From Solobacterium sp. (GTDB lineage Bacteria > Bacillota_I > Bacilli_A > Erysipelotrichales > Erysipelotrichaceae), in contig JAFWNG010000040.1 of assembly GCA_017510405.1 (NCBI GenBank), forward strand, positions 177,964-241,963: a stretch of 64,000 nt of DNA, read 5' to 3'. The notes under the pieces were generated by a model that searched no databases, had not been told where the DNA came from, and worked only from the letters and a program-made list of their open reading frames with translations. Of the stretch, positions 57,964 to 64,000 are shown one piece after another. Position 1 is the first letter of the stretch. Every line of letters starts with the position of its first letter. A program made the position numbers and the translations under genes.

Positions 57964-58733
57964 TCGTAAGTTTATTTGCCAGCATTATCGGTGCAATCTG
58001 CGGCATCGGCGGCGGTGTCATCATCAAGCCGGTGCTTGATATGGTAAGCAGTGACGGTGCTTCCGTCATCAACTTCCTTTCCGGATGCACGGTATTATCC
58101 ATGAGCCTGTATTCCGTTGGTAAAGAACTTCTGGGCGGAAAGACAAATATCAACTACAAGCAGATGGTGCCGCTGGCACTTGGATCTGCGGCAGGCGGTA
58201 TCTGCGGCAATACCCTGTTCAATACGCTGAAGAACCAGTTTGCCGAGCCGCGCATCATCAGCGGGATCCAGGCGATCTGCCTCGCTGCAGTCGTATTCCT
58301 GTCTATGCTGTATACTCTGAAGAAAGACAGTATTAAGAACCTGAAGATCGATAATATGGCAGTATCTGCTGTGATCGGCTTCGCACTTGGTACAATGTCG
58401 AGTTTCCTGGGTATCGGCGGCGGACCGATCAATCTGGTCGTTCTGTATTTCTTCTTCTCAATGAATACAAAAGAAGCGGCGTTCAACAGTATCTTTGTGA
58501 TCCTGTTCGGTCAGATCACGAATCTCGGGAAAACGATCCTGACTCACACCGTGCCGGAATTCAATACCCTGACACTGGTACTGATGGTATGCGGAGGTCT
58601 TCTTGGCGGAATCATCGGCCGTACTATGAATAAAAAGATCGACGGGAAGACCGTGGAAAAGCTGTTCCTCGGCGCTATGGTGCTGATTCTGGTCATCTGT
58701 GCCCTGAATATAAAGAAATATCTGTTTGTATAA
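57951..58733 (+). CDS. TauE/SafE-family anion exporter
   Basis: 260 residues, about eight membrane segments in two repeats. The repeat starts are GAICGIGGGVIIKPVLDM near the N-terminus and GTMSSFLGIGGGPINLVVLYFF in the middle, both diagnostic of TauE/SafE (sulfite exporter) proteins. Members move sulfite, sulfoacetate or other organosulfur anions. As the last gene of the sulfatase operon it may export the sulfate or sulfite left after desulfation. The start lies inside the esterase gene. Confidence 0.9.
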   Translation: MLYLIVSLFASIIGAICGIGGGVIIKPVLDMVSSDGASVINFLSGCTVLSMSLYSVGKELLGGKTNINYKQMVPLALGSAAGGICGNTLFNTLKNQFAEPRIISGIQAICLAAVVFLSMLYTLKKDSIKNLKIDNMAVSAVIGFALGTMSSFLGIGGGPINLVVLYFFFSMNTKEAAFNSIFVILFGQITNLGKTILTHTVPEFNTLTLVLMVCGGLLGGIIGRTMNKKIDGKTVEKLFLGAMVLILVICALNIKKYLFV

Positions 58734-58809
58734 AGTGGTTGAACGGAAGATCAAATTCAACAGTTTCTGATCCATATGACGGAACCGTGAATATTGTATT
58801 GCCCGGCAG

Positions 58810-58836
58810 AGCAGATCTGTGAAGATCTGCTTTTAT
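58810..58836 (+). terminator. Intrinsic terminator of the ABC/sulfatase operon
   Basis: AGCAGATCT (58810-58818), loop GTGA, AGATCTGCT (58823-58831), then TTTAT. Confidence 0.8.
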
Positions 58837-58869
58837 GTTTACAGTGTTAGAAAACAGACGATCATTCAG

Positions 58870-58875
58870 TATAAT
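58870..58875 (+). promoter_or_regulatory. -10 box for the phosphatase-GH1 operon
   Basis: TATAAT, 24 bases before the phosphatase start; a weak TTAGAA lies about 17 bases upstream of it. Confidence 0.5.
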
Positions 58876-58898
58876 AAGGATACAGAAAGGTTATATTC

Positions 58899-60978
<2,080 letters not shown>

Positions 60979-60988
60979 GTGGTACAGA

Positions 60989-61014
60989 AGCAGGGCAGCA
61001 GCTCTGCTTTTTTT
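60989..61014 (+). terminator. Intrinsic terminator after GH1
   Basis: AGCAGGG (60989-60995) pairs with CTCTGCT (61002-61008), followed by T residues. Confidence 0.8.
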
Positions 61015-61028
61015 ATGGATCACATGCG

Positions 61029-61083
61029 TTGCATAAAGCAGAGCAAAGAAGTATAACATATATAGTTAGTTATAACTAACTAT
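61029..61083 (+). promoter_or_regulatory. Promoter and perfect 22-bp operator of the ZIP gene
   Basis: TTGCAT (61029-61034) and TATAAC (61052-61057) are 17 bases apart. The palindrome ATAGTTAGTTA plus its exact reverse complement (61062-61083) covers the predicted start point. The position and the GTTAG half-sites fit repression by a DtxR/MntR-type metal regulator. Confidence 0.75.
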
Positions 61084-61095
61084 TAAGGAGTATAT

Positions 61096-61878
61096 ATGAA
61101 TCAGACAATCGTGATCGGGATCCTGATCCCGTTTATAGGAACTGCTTTCGGTTCTGCGTGCGTCTTCTTCATGAAGCAGCAGATGAAACGAAATGTGGAA
61201 CGCGCACTGATCGGGTTTGCGTCCGGTGTGATGGTCGCGGCGTCGGTCTGGAGTCTTATCGTTCCGGCAATGGAACAGGCGTCCGCGATGGGGAAGTGGT
61301 CCTTCCTGCCGGCTGTGATCGGCTTCTGGGCCGGGGTAGTGTTCCTGCTGGTGCTGGATCAGACCATTCCGCATCTGCATATGCATGCGGACCGGGCGGA
61401 AGGACCGCGCAGCCGGCTTCATAAAACAACGATGATGTTGCTGGCGGTGACGCTGCATAACATACCGGAGGGGATGGCCGTCGGCATCGTATACGCGGCT
61501 ATAAAGACCGGGGCAGCGGATATCACCGCAGGAGCGGCACTTGCTCTGGCACTCGGCATCGCGATACAGAATTTCCCTGAAGGCGCGATCATCTCCATGC
61601 CGCTGCATGCGCAGGGAATGGGGAAGGCAAGAGCGTTCGCGGATGGCGTACTGTCCGGAGCGGTCGAGCCTGCCGGCGCGCTTCTGACGGTGCTGTTTGC
61701 CGGTCTCTTCACACCGGTGATGCCGTATCTGCTCAGCTTTGCGGCCGGCGCAATGATGTATGTTGTTGTGGAGGAGCTGATCCCGGAAATGTCCGAAGGT
61801 GAACATTCCAATATCGGCGTGCTGCTGTTTTCGGCCGGCTTCACCCTGATGATGGCACTGGATGTAGCCCTTGGATAA
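61096..61878 (+). CDS. ZIP-family metal transporter
   Basis: 260 residues, eight membrane segments. The metal-binding helices carry TLHNIPEGMAVG and IQNFPEGAIISMP, and a His-rich cytoplasmic segment (HLHMHADRAEG) lies in the loop before them. It imports zinc, iron or manganese into the cytosol. AAGGAG precedes the ATG. The perfect palindrome over its transcription start suggests repression when the metal is plentiful. Confidence 0.93.
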   Translation: MNQTIVIGILIPFIGTAFGSACVFFMKQQMKRNVERALIGFASGVMVAASVWSLIVPAMEQASAMGKWSFLPAVIGFWAGVVFLLVLDQTIPHLHMHADRAEGPRSRLHKTTMMLLAVTLHNIPEGMAVGIVYAAIKTGAADITAGAALALALGIAIQNFPEGAIISMPLHAQGMGKARAFADGVLSGAVEPAGALLTVLFAGLFTPVMPYLLSFAAGAMMYVVVEELIPEMSEGEHSNIGVLLFSAGFTLMMALDVALG

Positions 61879-61918
61879 GCATTCCTGTGCTAGAATTTCG
61901 CCGAAGGGAATTGTGTGT

Positions 61919-62737
61919 ATGGAACAGATAAAACTGCTAGTACTGGATCTGGATGGAACTTTGCTAAATGAAAGCAAACAGATCAGCGAACGAAACAGAA
62001 GGGTACTTCTGCAGGCGCAGGAAGAAAAGGGACTGCGGATCGCAATCGGCTCCGGCAGAGACTGCCATTTTGCCGCGAAAGTCGCTGCCCCGCTGGAACT
62101 CGACTGTCACAGAGGATTTCTCATCTGCAATAACGGACAGAAGGTATACGACTGTGAGCGGAAAGAGATGACCGTGATCGGCAGGATCACAAACGCCGGC
62201 GCGCGGATCGCCATGTCATATGCGCAGGAACGGCAGCTGGAGATCAAAGGTGCGATCGATGAGAAGATATTCTTTCACTGCTGCCATGCCGGCAAGGCGG
62301 AAAAAGGCGGGGAAGACGCAAACTACGATGAAAGCGCCGGCTTCTTTACGACCGATGCGGATTTTGACAAGATCGTCGTATTCACGTCCGAAGACTATAC
62401 ACTGGCGGATGATCACCGGGTATGCGAAGAACTGGGCGGACTGCTGGACGACAGGGACGATGTCACACTGGTCGCTCCGCATGTCATCGATCTGCTTGCC
62501 AAAGGCATCGATAAAACGTCCGGCATAGCGCTGATCGAAGAAAGACTCGGTCTGAAAAAAGAAGAGATACTGGTCATGGGGGACGGCGAAAACGATCTGC
62601 CGGCTGCCCTGAAATATCCGTTTTCCGCCATGGCTAACAGCATGGAACGGGTAAAAGCCGCCGCCGGCCGCATGACGCTGTCCAATGAAGAAGACGGCGT
62701 GGCATATGAGGTGGAGCGTTCCATACTGAACCGATGA
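61919..62737 (+). CDS. Cof-type HAD-superfamily phosphatase
   Basis: 272 residues with LLVLDLDGTLLNESKQIS (motif I), AIGSGRD (motif II), DKTSGIALIEERLG (motif III region) and VMGDGENDLPAALKYPFSAMANS (motif IV). It is the third Cof-type enzyme in the window. I chose ATG 61919 with AAGGGAA upstream; a longer frame from 61871 overlaps the ZIP gene. An extended -10 (TGCTAGAAT) lies just after the ZIP stop. Confidence 0.9.
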   Translation: MEQIKLLVLDLDGTLLNESKQISERNRRVLLQAQEEKGLRIAIGSGRDCHFAAKVAAPLELDCHRGFLICNNGQKVYDCERKEMTVIGRITNAGARIAMSYAQERQLEIKGAIDEKIFFHCCHAGKAEKGGEDANYDESAGFFTTDADFDKIVVFTSEDYTLADDHRVCEELGGLLDDRDDVTLVAPHVIDLLAKGIDKTSGIALIEERLGLKKEEILVMGDGENDLPAALKYPFSAMANSMERVKAAAGRMTLSNEEDGVAYEVERSILNR

Positions 62738-62833
62738 CAAATAGTTCCACGATCTTTCTGTACTTATGTATGCATGTTTCTCTAAAAACGGTACAATGGA
62801 TGCAACGAAACCATAAAACGTATAGGAGGTAGT

Positions 62834-63598
62834 ATGGCATACAGATTATGGGAACTCGCAGAGGAACTGAAGAATAATTACGAGTGGGTGGAACTCTCCC
62901 ACGAAATGGACAATGACAGCCCGGTATGGGCGGGAATTCCGGAAGGTTCCGTAGAAGTCGCAAAGACTGTCTTCGACTGGGGCAATCCGATGCTGGAATG
63001 TCTGATCCAGACATTCAAATTCCCCGGACAGTTCGGAACACACATTGATTTCCCGGGACATTTTATCAAAGACCGTGAACTCTCTGAGTCCTATTCCACC
63101 GAAAGCATGATGTATCCGCTGTGCGTGATCGACATCACGGACAAAGTGGCAGAGGATGTACATTACGCAGTCACGAAAGCAGACATCCAGGCGTATGAAG
63201 AAAAGTACGGACCGATCCCGGACGGCGCGTTCGTAGCGCTGCGTACGGACTGGGCAAAGAACTGGCCGGATATGGATAAGCTTTCCGGTATTGCGGAAGA
63301 CGGCAGTGAGAATTTCCCGGGCTGGTCTCTGGAAGCGCTGAAGTATATCTACGAAGAAAGAAACGCAGCTGCCAACGGTCATGAAGCGCTGGATACCGAC
63401 GCTTCCGCCGAAGCCGCTAAAGCGGGTGACCTGGCATGTGAGCGCTATGTTCTGGATTCCGGAAAACTGCAGGTCGAAGTACTTGATCATCTCGACAAAG
63501 TCGCTCCGGCCGGAGCAGTGATCTTCGTTATGTGGCCGCGCATCAAAGGCGCTACCGGTCTGCCGGTACGGGCTGTCGCAGTTACACCGAAGCAGTAA
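62834..63598 (+). CDS. Cyclase-family metal-dependent hydrolase
   Basis: 254 residues matching the Cyclase family (kynurenine-formamidase-like). The metal site FGTHIDFPGHF (HxDxxxH) is intact, preceded by ELSHEMDNDSPVWAG, and VLDSGKLQVEVLDHLDKVAPAGAVIFVMWPRIKGATGLPVRAVA ends the protein. Characterised members hydrolyse N-formylkynurenine or isatin. AGGAGG precedes the ATG. It is monocistronic and ends in a bidirectional terminator. Confidence 0.88.
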   Translation: MAYRLWELAEELKNNYEWVELSHEMDNDSPVWAGIPEGSVEVAKTVFDWGNPMLECLIQTFKFPGQFGTHIDFPGHFIKDRELSESYSTESMMYPLCVIDITDKVAEDVHYAVTKADIQAYEEKYGPIPDGAFVALRTDWAKNWPDMDKLSGIAEDGSENFPGWSLEALKYIYEERNAAANGHEALDTDASAEAAKAGDLACERYVLDSGKLQVEVLDHLDKVAPAGAVIFVMWPRIKGATGLPVRAVAVTPKQ

Positions 63599-63605
63599 TA
63601 AAAAC

Positions 63606-63640
63606 GGCATATCGTGACGAGACGATATGCCTTTCATTTT
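63606..63640. terminator. Bidirectional terminator
   Basis: GGCATATCGT (63606-63615) pairs with ACGATATGCC (63622-63631). T-rich tracts lie on both sides, serving the cyclase gene and the convergent membrane gene. Confidence 0.85.
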
Positions 63641-63648
63641 CTGCCTGA

Positions 63649-64000
63649 CTATTTGCCCAGACGCATGCGCCGGATGGACGGCCACAGTGCTTTGTCCAGG
63701 ATCGGTACGACGACCGCCGCAAGGATCGTTTCCAGGATGCCGTTGCTGGTAATGACGCCGAAGACGACTGCTGCGACGCCGCTTGCCGGGATGCCGAGTG
63801 CCTGCGCATACGGTTCGCCGAAGAACAGCCAGATCATACCCATGACAAGCAGGGTATGGATCATTGTATTCACGCCGGCAGAGATCGCGCATGCCGGGAT
63901 CGGTCCGGTCTTCTTCCGCAGCATCCGGAATAACTTGCCGGAGAACCAGCCGAGGAAGATACGCGGTCCGAATACGATCAGCAGACTGAAGAAGTTTCCA
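63649..64000 (-). CDS. ECF-type transporter S-component-like membrane protein (N-terminus beyond window)
   Basis: The frame is open from 64000 down to TAG at 63651-63649, about 117 codons. It reads ...LLIVFGPRIFLGWFSGKLFR, then three hydrophobic stretches (AGVNTMIHTLLVMGMIWLFF, GVAAVVFGVITSNGI, ETILAAVVVPIL). The pattern of a small, helical protein with a PRI-L-G turn resembles ECF S components for vitamins. Its start is outside the window, and an internal ATG at 63924 would be too short for the fold. The ligand cannot be assigned. Confidence 0.6.
   Translation of the reverse strand, partial: GNFFSLLIVFGPRIFLGWFSGKLFRMLRKKTGPIPACAISAGVNTMIHTLLVMGMIWLFFGEPYAQALGIPASGVAAVVFGVITSNGILETILAAVVVPILDKALWPSIRRMRLGK

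Noticed and set aside
32097..58733. Sulfoquinovose (sulfoglycolysis) pathway
   Set aside because: Sulfoquinovose carries a sulfonate that sulfatases do not cleave, and the specific aldolase and sulfolactaldehyde enzymes are absent.

Overview
The window looks like a stretch of chromosome from an anaerobic Firmicute with roughly 50 % GC. The T-box leader, strong AGGAGG-type ribosome binding sites and many hairpin-plus-T-run terminators support that phylum. An Erysipelotrichaceae-like gut bacterium would fit, but that is a guess from gene content. I saw no rRNA, tRNA, CRISPR array or insertion sequence.

Left part (1-20.8 kb) is mostly housekeeping: a partial zinc-ribbon membrane protein, a GH25 muramidase, a YigZ-family protein, mutL-miaA, a Bax-inhibitor-like membrane protein, a GGDEF cyclase, a tyrosine-recombinase-like protein without catalytic residues, an AEC transporter, trkA-trkH, ansA, HAD phosphatases, a double histidine-phosphatase fusion, a lipid-kinase-like gene and an ATC-hydrolase-like gene.

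Middle part (20.8-32 kb) holds two paralogous DapB-like dehydrogenases (the first behind a palindrome-controlled structured leader), an orphan trpB under a tRNA-Trp T-box, a PASTA lipoprotein with a repeat-containing 50-residue protein behind two MerR regulators that share GTTCCC/GGGAAC operators, a TetR regulator, an RpiB-like isomerase, an SGNH esterase and an orphan PTS IIB.

The most striking region is 32.1-58.7 kb, which reads as one catabolic locus for a sulfated, probably acylated, sugar. It has four Cys-type sulfatases, none with a signal peptide, an RbsABC-type ABC importer with two permeases, a GH3 glycosidase, a ROK kinase, PGI-like and PFK-like enzymes, a TIM paralogue, a LarA-like nickel racemase/epimerase, a ChbG-type deacetylase, an esterase and a TauE/SafE anion exporter. 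The inferred logic is: import the sulfated glycoside intact, desulfate and deacylate it in the cytoplasm, split and phosphorylate it into lower glycolysis, and export the released sulfate or sulfite. Two control circuits are visible. A YesM/AraC-type two-component system is encoded inside the locus, and a shared direct repeat (AAGTCGnAAAA, then a TCG block 22 bp later, then a -10 box 66-67 bp from the repeat start) precedes sulfatase 1, the sulfatase 2 operon and the ABC operon. A ROK repressor has TTAAAACATTTAA sites in front of the TIM/LarA operon and the PFK/PGI/GH3 operon.

The right edge (58.8-64 kb) has a histidine phosphatase with a GH1 6-phospho-beta-glucosidase, a ZIP metal transporter under a perfect 22-bp palindrome, a HAD phosphatase, a cyclase-family metal hydrolase and a partial ECF-type membrane protein.
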